Shown: piece after piece, positions 1 through 7,469 of the stretch
Position numbering within the stretch: position 1 is the first letter of the stretch
Layout of the letters: each line of letters starts with the position of its first letter
Assembly (NCBI GenBank): GCA_015229095.1
Contig: JADGCE010000076.1
Coordinates: forward strand, 1-13,091
DNA length: 13,091 nucleotides
Reading direction: 5' to 3'
Source: Magnetococcales bacterium
Lineage (GTDB): Bacteria > Pseudomonadota > Magnetococcia > Magnetococcales > Magnetaquicoccaceae
Program-made: the position numbers and the translations under genes
Notes under the pieces: generated by a model
Told to the model about the DNA's origin: nothing
The model's input: only the letters and a program-made list of their open reading frames with translations
Database searches by the model: none

Positions 1-73
1 ATTGTCTGTTTCAGGATTTGTTTCCACTGAAGAAGAGGGCTTTCGTCTGCCCAGCGGATGGAAGGCCGGCCAA

Positions 74-82
74 AAGGAGAGG
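74..82 (+). promoter_or_regulatory. Ribosome binding site deciding the GTG start of the haemerythrin
   Basis: AAGGAGAGG is a strong match to the anti-Shine-Dalgarno complement. Six to nine bases separate its core from GTG at 89. It is the reason for choosing 89 over the open frame running back to base 2. Confidence 0.7.
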
Positions 83-88
83 AACGCC

Positions 89-508
89 GTGCGCACCCCC
101 AGCATTATTCTCTGGAAGCCCGGATTGAGCATTGGTGTGACAGATCTGGATAACGACCATAAAATGTTAATCAAGATGATCAATCGTCTGTTTGGTGCCG
201 TATTGTCCCTTGACCCTGCCCGGGTTGTGCGCGCCGTTCTGGATGAACTGCTCGCCTATGTGCAGGTACACTTCGACCGGGAAGAGACCCACATGCGTTG
301 TCACAATTATCCCGACTATGTGACACACCAAAAGGCCCACCAACACCTGCTGGAACGTGTGGAACGGTTTCGGCGCAACTATGAAGAGGGGTTGACCATG
401 AACCTGCGGGAGGAGATTGAGGTCACCCTGCGGGATTGGCTGGTGATGCACATCCAGGAGCAGGACAAACGGTTGGGGCTGTTTTTGAATCAACTGGGCA
501 TTCAGTAA
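89..508 (+). CDS. Bacteriohemerythrin (diiron O2-binding protein)
   Basis: Single-domain haemerythrin of 139 residues, about the usual size for the bacterial family. All seven expected diiron ligands are visible at canonical spacing: H24 (in DNDHKML), H61 and E65 (HFDREE), H80 and H84 (HQKAH), H121 and D126 (HIQEQD). The family binds O2 reversibly at a non-haem diiron site in the cytoplasm and serves in O2 storage, delivery or sensing. No signal peptide or membrane segment is seen. GTG at 89 is chosen because an AAGGAGAGG ribosome site (74-82) lies at good spacing and the domain begins right after it. The frame stays open to base 2, so a longer N-terminus cannot be fully excluded. It is the first visible gene of a probable operon and lies 38 nt before the multi-PAS hybrid kinase, which suggests an O2-linked role in that pathway (inference). 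The family call is firm; the exact role is unknown. Confidence 0.93.
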   Translation: MRTPSIILWKPGLSIGVTDLDNDHKMLIKMINRLFGAVLSLDPARVVRAVLDELLAYVQVHFDREETHMRCHNYPDYVTHQKAHQHLLERVERFRRNYEEGLTMNLREEIEVTLRDWLVMHIQEQDKRLGLFLNQLGIQ

Positions 509-546
509 CTCCCTCCATTGCCACCACCCTTTACGGTGTGTCGCTC

Positions 547-3500
547 ATGCGTTCTCTTTTGCCACATACCCTGACCGCCAAGCTTGTCGGATTTTTGGGC
601 ATATCGGCGCTGCCGTTGGCGGTTTTGGGGCTGGAAAGCTATCCGGGCTTGACAATGGCTCTGTGGTTGGCCCTCCTGCTGCTGGGCAGCCTGCTGGGCC
701 GTGCTCTCAGCCGCTCCTTGACCCAAATCACAGCAGCCCTGACCGCCCTGGAGGAGGGGCGTGCAGCGCAGCCACTGCCCGCAGCCCGTCGGGACGAAAT
801 CGGTCTGTTGGCCAGTCGTGTTGCCGGGCTGGCGCGGCATCTGCACAAACAGGAGCAGGAACGGCAAAAACGGGAAGAGGCCATGCTGGAGCGGTTGAGC
901 ACCCTGCAACTGCAGCAGGCGGTGGTTGATCAGCACAGCATTCTCTCCTCTGCGGATGCCAAAGGGACCATTCTGTCGGTCAATGATCTGTTTGTACGCA
1001 TCTCTGGCTACGACCGGGAGGAGCTGATCGGTAAAAACCATCGACTGGTCAAATCGGGGCATCACTCCCCGGCCTTTTTCCAGGAGATGTGGCGCACCAT
1101 TTCGGCCGGTCAGGTCTGGCATGGTGAGATCAAAAATCGCGCCAAAGGGGGCAGTCATTATTGGGTCAGTGCCACCATCGTTCCATCCGTGGACGAGCAG
1201 GGCAAACCGTTCCGTTATCACTCCATCCGCACGGACATCACCCATCAAAAAGAGATGGAAGAGGCGATGGCACGCCAAAGTCGTTTCATGCTGGGCATCG
1301 CCAATGCCATGGGAGAAGGGGTGTTCGCCCTGGATCAACAGGGACGTTGCACCTACCTGAACACCACGGGGGCTCGCCTGCTGGGCTGGCGTTTTGAGGA
1401 ACTGAAAGATCGCATCCTCCATGACCGCATCCATCACCGTCGCCCCGACGGCAGCAGCATTCCCATGGAAGAGTGCCCCGCGTTGAACGCCTTGCGAGCC
1501 GGAAGGGGCTACCGTTCCGATGAGCTGAGCTTTGTCCGTCGCAATGGCACCCTGTTTCCTGTGGCCCTGGTGGCCGATCCTCTGTTGGACGAGCAAGGTC
1601 GGCTCACCGGTTCTGTTTGGGTGTTTCAGGATATTTCTGAAAACAAACGGGTTGAATTGGCACTGAAGGAGAGTGAAAGACGCCTGCGGAATATCGTGAG
1701 CAATGCCCATGAGTTGATTTACAGCCTGGATGGTCAGGGAACCATCCAGTTTATCGCCCCGACGGTTCGAGAGTTGCTGGGCTATGAGCCGGAACGGTTG
1801 CACTGCCGCCCCTTCTCCCATCTGGTGGATCTGGTGGATGTGGAAAAACACCAACAGGCCTTGCAGGCGGTCCTGCAAAACCGGGAACCGGTACGGGGAT
1901 TGGAATACCGTCTGCGACAGGCCGATGGGCAGGAAAAATGGTTCCGTGGTTCCATCAGTCCTGTCCTGGATGACAACGGCTTGGTTGAGGCGGTGGTGGG
2001 CATCGATTTTGACATTACGGAACTGCACCAGGTCAGCAAAAAACTGCAGGAAAATGAAACCCGGTTGCGGAATATTCTGGACAATACGCACGATATCATC
2101 CTCACCCTGCGCCGGGAGGGGATCATCAATTTTGCGACGCCCAGCATTGCCCGCCACTTGGGCCACACGCCCGAGCGGCTCGTGGGTCGGCACATTTCCC
2201 TGCTGCTGCACCCGGAGGATCTGGAATCGTTCCTGACCGCTCTGGAAGAGACTTCGCAGGGCACCCAAAGTCTCACCAACCATGAATCCCGCTTTTTGGC
2301 CTCCCAGGGTGCTGTTCATTGGCTGCGTTATTCCATGACCCCGGTGGCGGACACCGGGAACCGCTCTGCCAGTTTGGTGATGTCTGCCACGGATATCACC
2401 CACCAGAAACAACAGGAGCAGGCCCTCCATGCCTCGGAGGCCAAGTTTCGCATCCTGTTTGAGTCTACCGGCGAAGGGGTTTTATTGCTGGGGCAACAGG
2501 GTTTGATGGACTGCAATGAAAAGGCTGTGGAACTGCTTGGTTGTCGGGACCGTGCCGATCTGCTGAACCGGTCGATCCAGGAGTTTTGGCCGGAGAGGCA
2601 ACCCGACGGCACCCCTTCCCACGTGCTGGCAGACGACCATCGCAACAAAGCCTTTGAGGAGGGCTCCCACTCGTGCGAGTGGATCTATCGATTGGCCAAT
2701 GGCGGCGGGGAGATACCCACCGAGGTCTTGCTCACCGCCTTGGCGTTGGACGGCAAACCGGCGTTGCAGATTGTGATCCGGGATATCACCGCCCGCAAGG
2801 AGATGGAGGCGCAACTGCGCACCGCCAAGGATGTGGCTGAGTCGGCCAGCCAGGCCAGAGGCGCTTTCCTCGCCAACATGAGTCACGAGATCCGCACACC
2901 GATGAATGCCATCATCGGCCTGAGCCATCTTTGTCTACAGACCCCTCTGACGACCCGACAACAGGATTATATCCGCAAGGTACACAGCTCTGCCACCTAT
3001 TTGCTGCGCATCATCAACGACGTTCTGGACTTTTCAAAAATTGAGGCCGACCGGTTGGAGATGGAGTCTATCGCATTCTCCCTGGCCGATGTCTTGGACA
3101 ATGTCGCCTCCATCGTCTCTGTGCAGACCCGTGAAAAAGAGTTGGAATGTCTAATGAAGACCTCTCTGGAGATACCCGCTCTCCTCCTGGGGGATCCCCT
3201 GCGCCTGGGGCAGATATTGCTGAACCTCGCCAACAATGCCATCAAGTTTACCGAGCAGGGTGAGGTGGCCGTCGTCACCGATGTGGTGGAGCAGGATGAG
3301 GGCAGGGTGCGCCTGCGCTTTTCCGTGCGGGATACCGGTATCGGCATGAGCCCGGAGCAGTTGGGAGGGCTCTTTCAGGCCTTTACCCAGGCCGATTCCT
3401 CCATCACCCGCAAGTTTGGCGGAACAGGGCTGGGGTTGACCATCTCCAAGCGATTGATTGAAATGATGGGGGGCACCATTCGGGTAGAGAGCACCCTGGG

Positions 3501-5130
3501 TGTTGGCTCCCAGTTTATTGTGGAAATTCCCTTCGGAGTCTCCAGCCCGCAGCAGAAAAAACGATGGGTTCCTGCCACCGACCTGCGGGGTATGAAGGTT
3601 TTGGCGGTGGATGACAACGAAAGTGCCCTCAACGTGCTGGCCTACTATTTGACGGCTTTTACCTTTTGGGTGAGCAAGGCACAGAGTGGAGCGGAGGCCA
3701 TGATGGCCATTCAGGAAGCAGACAGGGCGGGCGATCCCTTTGACCTGGTGGTGATGGATTATCACATGCCTGGCATGGATGGCTTGGAAGTGGCCGGCCA
3801 AATCAACCATGCGTTACAGTTGACCCGTGTTCCCCCGATCTTGATCGCCACTGCCGCCGAGGAGAGGCTCCTCGAACAGGCCGGCCAGAAGGCCGGCATT
3901 GCCGGTGTGTTGCGCAAACCCATTCACCAGAGCCTGCTTTTCAGTACCATTCTGGAACTGTTTGGAGAGGCCGTTCCCAGCCCAAACAGACGGGATGAAG
4001 CCGTCGCGACCCGGCAGGCCCGTATCGCTCTTGCAGGGGCCAGACTGTTGCTGGTTGAGGACAATGAACTCAACCAGCAAGTGGCACAAGAACTGCTGAC
4101 GCAGGCCAACCTCACCGTCGTGCTGGCAGAAAATGGCCAACAGGCACTGGAACGGCTGGCAGAGGGTGGCGTGGATGGCATCCTGATGGATCTGCACATG
4201 CCGGTCATGGATGGTTTGACCGCCACCCGGGCGATTCGCCGGGAAGCCCGTTTTGACCATCTGCCGATTCTCGCCATGACAGCCAACGCCATGGCGGGAG
4301 ATCGAGAGGCCTGTTTGGCGGTCGGCATGCAGGATCATATTGCCAAACCCATTGATCCCGATAAACTGTTTGTGACCCTGGCCCGTTGGATCAAACCATC
4401 CCTGTCGCAACCGCTGCCTGCGGAGGTGATACCTGCCCAGGCCACTCCGATGGCCCCGGCAGCGACCGATCCGGTGCGCCCCCTGCCCAGCATTCCTGGT
4501 CTGGATCTCCAGGTCGGTTTGCGCCACATGAACGGCAATCCGTCGGCCTATTGGGGGGTGTTGGCCAAATTTCGCACCAACCAGGGAGGCGCGATCGCCG
4601 CTCTGGAGGCTGCTCTGGCCGCCGGGGAGCAGGCCACGGCGGAACGATTGGTACACACGTTAAAAGGGGTGGCTGCCACCATTGGTGCCTACGCCTTGCG
4701 CGCCAAGACCGAACAACTGGAGAGTGCCATCAAAAAACCGACGGATGCCGGAGAGAGGAGGGTGCTGTTGCAGGAAACCGCCGCAGAGTTGGCCACACTC
4801 TGCGCAGCCTTGGACCAGGTGCTGCCCCCGGCTCCCCCGTTCTCTCCTTCTCTGTCGGTTATCACAGAAGGTGGGGCGGGTATCGCCCGACGCGATGCGC
4901 TGTTGCGAGAAGCCCATCGGCAGCTGTCGGTGTTTGATGCCGCTGTGGAAGAGAGTGTGGCGGAACTGCGGGCTGCCCACCTCTCCGAGGCCATGCAGCC
5001 ATGGATCGTTGCATTGGAAAAACAGATCACCCACTACGACTTTGAGGGTGCTGCGGTGACGTTGCGTGCCTGTGCCGACGCTTTAGGTGTGGCGTTGGAA
5101 AGTTCCCCTGACCCGTCAGGGTTGCAATAA
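547..5130 (+). CDS. Five-PAS hybrid sensor histidine kinase with two REC domains and HPt
   Basis: A 1527-residue phosphorelay kinase. In order: a TM hairpin (about 13-29 and 35-51) with only a few residues outside, HAMP-like segment and coiled coil (52-122), PAS1 (123-237), PAS2 (246-369), PAS3 (377-496), PAS4 (506-622), PAS5 (632-752), HisKA with H780 in SHEIRTPMN, HATPase_c with N-box near 890, DTGIGM near 928 and GGTGLGL near 957, REC1 (from 1016, D1071), REC2 (from 1165, D1215), HPt with H1370 in HTLKG, and a helical tail (1449-1516). Every catalytic residue expected for H-D-H transfer is present. With no periplasmic domain, input is probably cytoplasmic through the PAS array. PAS1 resembles Aer/NifL-type flavin domains; PAS3 and PAS4 look like an internal duplication. 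ATG at 547 precedes the basic/hydrophobic N-terminus but has only a weak ribosome site; GTG 538 and TTG 436 are alternatives. It is 21 nt from the next gene, so probably cotranscribed. Confidence 0.93.
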   Translation: MRSLLPHTLTAKLVGFLGISALPLAVLGLESYPGLTMALWLALLLLGSLLGRALSRSLTQITAALTALEEGRAAQPLPAARRDEIGLLASRVAGLARHLHKQEQERQKREEAMLERLSTLQLQQAVVDQHSILSSADAKGTILSVNDLFVRISGYDREELIGKNHRLVKSGHHSPAFFQEMWRTISAGQVWHGEIKNRAKGGSHYWVSATIVPSVDEQGKPFRYHSIRTDITHQKEMEEAMARQSRFMLGIANAMGEGVFALDQQGRCTYLNTTGARLLGWRFEELKDRILHDRIHHRRPDGSSIPMEECPALNALRAGRGYRSDELSFVRRNGTLFPVALVADPLLDEQGRLTGSVWVFQDISENKRVELALKESERRLRNIVSNAHELIYSLDGQGTIQFIAPTVRELLGYEPERLHCRPFSHLVDLVDVEKHQQALQAVLQNREPVRGLEYRLRQADGQEKWFRGSISPVLDDNGLVEAVVGIDFDITELHQVSKKLQENETRLRNILDNTHDIILTLRREGIINFATPSIARHLGHTPERLVGRHISLLLHPEDLESFLTALEETSQGTQSLTNHESRFLASQGAVHWLRYSMTPVADTGNRSASLVMSATDITHQKQQEQALHASEAKFRILFESTGEGVLLLGQQGLMDCNEKAVELLGCRDRADLLNRSIQEFWPERQPDGTPSHVLADDHRNKAFEEGSHSCEWIYRLANGGGEIPTEVLLTALALDGKPALQIVIRDITARKEMEAQLRTAKDVAESASQARGAFLANMSHEIRTPMNAIIGLSHLCLQTPLTTRQQDYIRKVHSSATYLLRIINDVLDFSKIEADRLEMESIAFSLADVLDNVASIVSVQTREKELECLMKTSLEIPALLLGDPLRLGQILLNLANNAIKFTEQGEVAVVTDVVEQDEGRVRLRFSVRDTGIGMSPEQLGGLFQAFTQADSSITRKFGGTGLGLTISKRLIEMMGGTIRVESTLGVGSQFIVEIPFGVSSPQQKKRWVPATDLRGMKVLAVDDNESALNVLAYYLTAFTFWVSKAQSGAEAMMAIQEADRAGDPFDLVVMDYHMPGMDGLEVAGQINHALQLTRVPPILIATAAEERLLEQAGQKAGIAGVLRKPIHQSLLFSTILELFGEAVPSPNRRDEAVATRQARIALAGARLLLVEDNELNQQVAQELLTQANLTVVLAENGQQALERLAEGGVDGILMDLHMPVMDGLTATRAIRREARFDHLPILAMTANAMAGDREACLAVGMQDHIAKPIDPDKLFVTLARWIKPSLSQPLPAEVIPAQATPMAPAATDPVRPLPSIPGLDLQVGLRHMNGNPSAYWGVLAKFRTNQGGAIAALEAALAAGEQATAERLVHTLKGVAATIGAYALRAKTEQLESAIKKPTDAGERRVLLQETAAELATLCAALDQVLPPAPPFSPSLSVITEGGAGIARRDALLREAHRQLSVFDAAVEESVAELRAAHLSEAMQPWIVALEKQITHYDFEGAAVTLRACADALGVALESSPDPSGLQ

Positions 5131-5137
5131 TCCAGCC

Positions 5138-5143
5138 AAGGAG
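5138..5143 (+). promoter_or_regulatory. Ribosome binding site deciding the GTG start of the REC-PP2C gene
   Basis: AAGGAG lies 8 nt before GTG 5152 but only 2 nt before the other in-frame GTG at 5146. The downstream GTG is therefore the better start. Confidence 0.65.
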
Positions 5144-5151
5144 TTGTGACC

Positions 5152-6291
5152 GTGCTTGCCAAACGCCCCACAAGACCCACAATTCTGGTCGTGGATGATA
5201 CGCCGGAAAATATCGACGTCTTGAAAGGAGCTTTGACGCCTGGCTATGTGATCAAACCGGCCACCAACGGCGTGGTTGCCCTGAAGATTGCCAGCATCCA
5301 TCCCCAGCCTGATTTGATTTTGTTGGATATCATGATGCCGGAGATGGATGGCTATGAGGTGTGTCGACGCCTGAAAGCCGATGCAGCCACTCAAGATATT
5401 CCCATCATGTTTGTGACCGCCAAATCCGGGGAGGCGGATGAGTTGCAGGGATTGCGACTGGGGGCGGTGGATTATATCACCAAGCCGTTCAGCGTGCCCA
5501 TTGTGCAATCCCGTGTCAAGACCCACCTGGCCCTTCGGAATGCCAACCAGAAGCTGGCAACGCATAACAAGCATTTGATGGAAGAACGGAATCTGATCGA
5601 GTCCATCCTGCTCAAGATGCGCCATGCGGACGGCTTTCATGGGGAGCATGTGCGTTGCATCGTGTCACCCGTGGAGAGCACGGCGGGGGATCTGCTCCTC
5701 TCCACCGTCACCCCGGATGGCCGGCACTGGATTCTGCTGGGTGACTTTACCGGCCACGGTCTTTCTGCCGCCATCGGCGGTCCATTGATCTCCTATATTT
5801 TCCACGATTTGGCGATACGCAACGCCCCGGCCCAAACCATGATTGACACCATCAATACACAACTGTGCGCCCGGTTGCCCACGGGCCTCTTCTTTGCCGC
5901 CTCTTTGATCGAAACCGATCCGGATCGCCGGGGAGGTACGGTATGGAATGCGGGACTGCCGGATTGCGTGTTGATGCGACAGGGTCAGGTGTCTGCGTTG
6001 TTTCCTTCCCTGCTGCCTCCTCTGGGCATTGTTGCCCGACTGGACATGGGGGCTGCGGCCACCCCCTTGACCTGGATGGCCGGGGATCGTCTGTACGCCT
6101 TTTCCGATGGCGTGGTGGAGGCGCGGGCCCCGACGGATGAAATGTTTGGATCGGACCGCATGTATGCTTTTTTGAGTATGGTCAGTCAGTCATCGCAGCC
6201 GTTGGAACAGTTGATGGAACGCCTGGTGGCCCATACCGGAACGAGTGCATTGGAAGACGATGTCACTTTGGTTGAGGTGTGTGCGACATGA
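5152..6291 (+). CDS. Response regulator with C-terminal PP2C/SpoIIE-type phosphatase
   Basis: A 379-residue soluble fusion. The N-terminal REC domain has acidic pair D15/D16, phosphoacceptor D59 (LLDIMMPEMDG), T89 and K111. A helical linker (about 120-160) leads to a PP2C-like phosphatase of the RsbU/SpoIIE/HsbR kind with metal-binding acidic residues D180 (AGD), D198 (DFTGHG), D319 (FSDG) and D369/D370 (EDDVT). By family analogy, phosphorylation of REC would tune dephosphorylation of a Ser/Thr-phosphorylated protein, often a STAS anti-sigma antagonist. No STAS protein or anti-sigma kinase is visible here, so the target is unknown. Its REC is closely similar to the REC of the next gene. The stop overlaps the next start by 4 nt (ATGA), indicating translational coupling. 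The upstream hybrid kinase is the likely phosphodonor (inference). Confidence 0.92.
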   Translation: MLAKRPTRPTILVVDDTPENIDVLKGALTPGYVIKPATNGVVALKIASIHPQPDLILLDIMMPEMDGYEVCRRLKADAATQDIPIMFVTAKSGEADELQGLRLGAVDYITKPFSVPIVQSRVKTHLALRNANQKLATHNKHLMEERNLIESILLKMRHADGFHGEHVRCIVSPVESTAGDLLLSTVTPDGRHWILLGDFTGHGLSAAIGGPLISYIFHDLAIRNAPAQTMIDTINTQLCARLPTGLFFAASLIETDPDRRGGTVWNAGLPDCVLMRQGQVSALFPSLLPPLGIVARLDMGAAATPLTWMAGDRLYAFSDGVVEARAPTDEMFGSDRMYAFLSMVSQSSQPLEQLMERLVAHTGTSALEDDVTLVEVCAT

Positions 6292-7439
6292 TCCCCTATC
6301 AGGAAGAGCATCTGCTCCATCAGCGCCCCACTGTGTTGCTGATCGATGACCAACCGGAGCATATCGATGTGATCAAACATGCCCTGGAGGCGCAATTTAC
6401 CGTTAAAATTGCCACCCATGGGGCGTTGGGACTGCGTCTGGCCAGTCAGGGAGTGATCGATCTGATTTTACTGGATATCATGATGCCGGACATGGATGGC
6501 TATGAGGTGTGTCGTCGGCTCAAGGCCGACCCCGCCACGCGGGATATCCCCGTCGTTTTCCTGACTGCCAAACAGGATTTTTATGACGAAACCGAAGGAC
6601 TGCGGCTGGGCGCAGCGGATTTTATCCGCAAACCCAGCAATCCGGCCGTGGTACTGACCCGGATTTGCAACCTGGTGGAGTTGTATCGTGCCAGACAGAT
6701 GCTGTTGACCCGTAATGAAGAGCTGTTGTACGCGCTGCGGATACGGGAGGATATGGAACGGCTATCCCACCATGATCTGAAGGGACCATTGGCGGGTATT
6801 CTGGGCTTGCCGGAACTGTTGTTGGAGGATGACAATCTGACCGACGAGCAGCGCGAAATCATTAAGGTGATCCATACAAATGGCTACACCCTTCTGGAGA
6901 TGATCAATCGCTCTCTGGACTTGTACAAGATGGAAAACGGCAGCTATGTACTGCATCCGGAACAGTTTGATCTGCGGCTGCTCCTGAACAAGATTATCCA
7001 GGATCTGGAGACGCATTGGCGTGTCAAGCGGATTCACGTGGCGCTGCAAGGGGGGGCGGAGGGCTTTTTTGTGCTGGGCGAAAAATGGCTCTGTTATTCC
7101 CTGTTCCATAATGTGCTGTTGAACGCCATCCAGGCATCGGGAGAGGAGGAGAGCGTCACCGTGGCACTCTCCACGGAGTCGGGCAGGCAGCTCATCACGC
7201 TCACCAATGCCGGCGAGGTTCCAGTGGGCATACGAGAGCGTTTTTTTGAAAAATATACGACCTTTGGCAAGGATGGGGGGACCGGACTGGGAACCTACTC
7301 GGCCTGGCTGGCGGCCCACACCCAGGCCGGCAGCATCGCCGTCGCATGCGATCGGCCCGGGTTCACCTCGGTGACGGTTGCTTTGCCCGCACCATCGGGA
7401 GAAAACAGGGAGCCTCCTATCGGGAAGCCAACCCCATGA
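6288..7439 (+). CDS. Soluble REC-histidine kinase (response-regulator/kinase fusion)
   Basis: A 383-residue cytoplasmic protein with no membrane segment. The REC domain has D20/D21, phosphoacceptor D63 (LLDIMMPDMDG), T93 and K115. A helical linker leads to a DHp domain with the H-box SHHDLKGPL (H162 the probable phosphoacceptor) and a HATPase_c domain with N275/N279 in the N-box and GGTGLGTYSA (about 330-339). The usual Asp of the G1 box (DxG) is replaced by Asn (TNAGEVP, N307). As I recall, REC-kinases with the FFEKY...GTGLGTYSA signature often vary here, so it may be a lineage feature and not inactivation. Its role may be to receive phosphate from the upstream kinase's HPt and relay or reset the signal. 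The start is ATG 6288 in the ATGA overlap, with GAGG upstream. The 3' end overlaps the convergent gene by 23 bp. The domain calls are secure; whether it acts as kinase or phosphatase is open. Confidence 0.9.
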   Translation: MIPYQEEHLLHQRPTVLLIDDQPEHIDVIKHALEAQFTVKIATHGALGLRLASQGVIDLILLDIMMPDMDGYEVCRRLKADPATRDIPVVFLTAKQDFYDETEGLRLGAADFIRKPSNPAVVLTRICNLVELYRARQMLLTRNEELLYALRIREDMERLSHHDLKGPLAGILGLPELLLEDDNLTDEQREIIKVIHTNGYTLLEMINRSLDLYKMENGSYVLHPEQFDLRLLLNKIIQDLETHWRVKRIHVALQGGAEGFFVLGEKWLCYSLFHNVLLNAIQASGEEESVTVALSTESGRQLITLTNAGEVPVGIRERFFEKYTTFGKDGGTGLGTYSAWLAAHTQAGSIAVACDRPGFTSVTVALPAPSGENREPPIGKPTP

Positions 7440-7469
7440 TGGTATGGTAATCGTTCCGATAGGCCTCCC
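7408..7469. repeat. Imperfect inverted repeat across the convergent gene junction
   Basis: The left arm GGGAG-CCT-CCTATCGG (7408-7423) pairs with the right arm CCGATAGG-C-CTCCC (7456-7469), giving 5 + 8 base pairs around a 3/1 internal loop, with a 32-nt loop that contains one gene's stop codon. A competing pairing, ATCGGGAG (7394-7401) with CTCCCGAT (7465-7472), also exists. It lies inside the coding ends of both convergent genes and could form in either transcript. There is no clear U-tract, so it is not called an intrinsic terminator. Confidence 0.5.

Noticed and set aside
436..546. TTG start giving a longer five-PAS kinase overlapping haemerythrin by 73 nt
   Set aside because: The extra residues are the out-of-frame reading of the haemerythrin C-terminal coding region, and no ribosome site supports it. 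ATG 547 starts right before the membrane hairpin.
502..2430. Very long open frame (642 codons) on the minus strand opposite the PAS region
   Set aside because: It lies exactly opposite confident PAS coding sequence, gives a Q/H/G-rich translation with no recognisable domain, and is the usual by-product of GC-rich codon use.
7408..7469. Bidirectional intrinsic terminator
   Set aside because: The inverted repeat is real, but neither strand has a T-run after the stem and the loop is 32 nt, so only an inverted repeat is reported.
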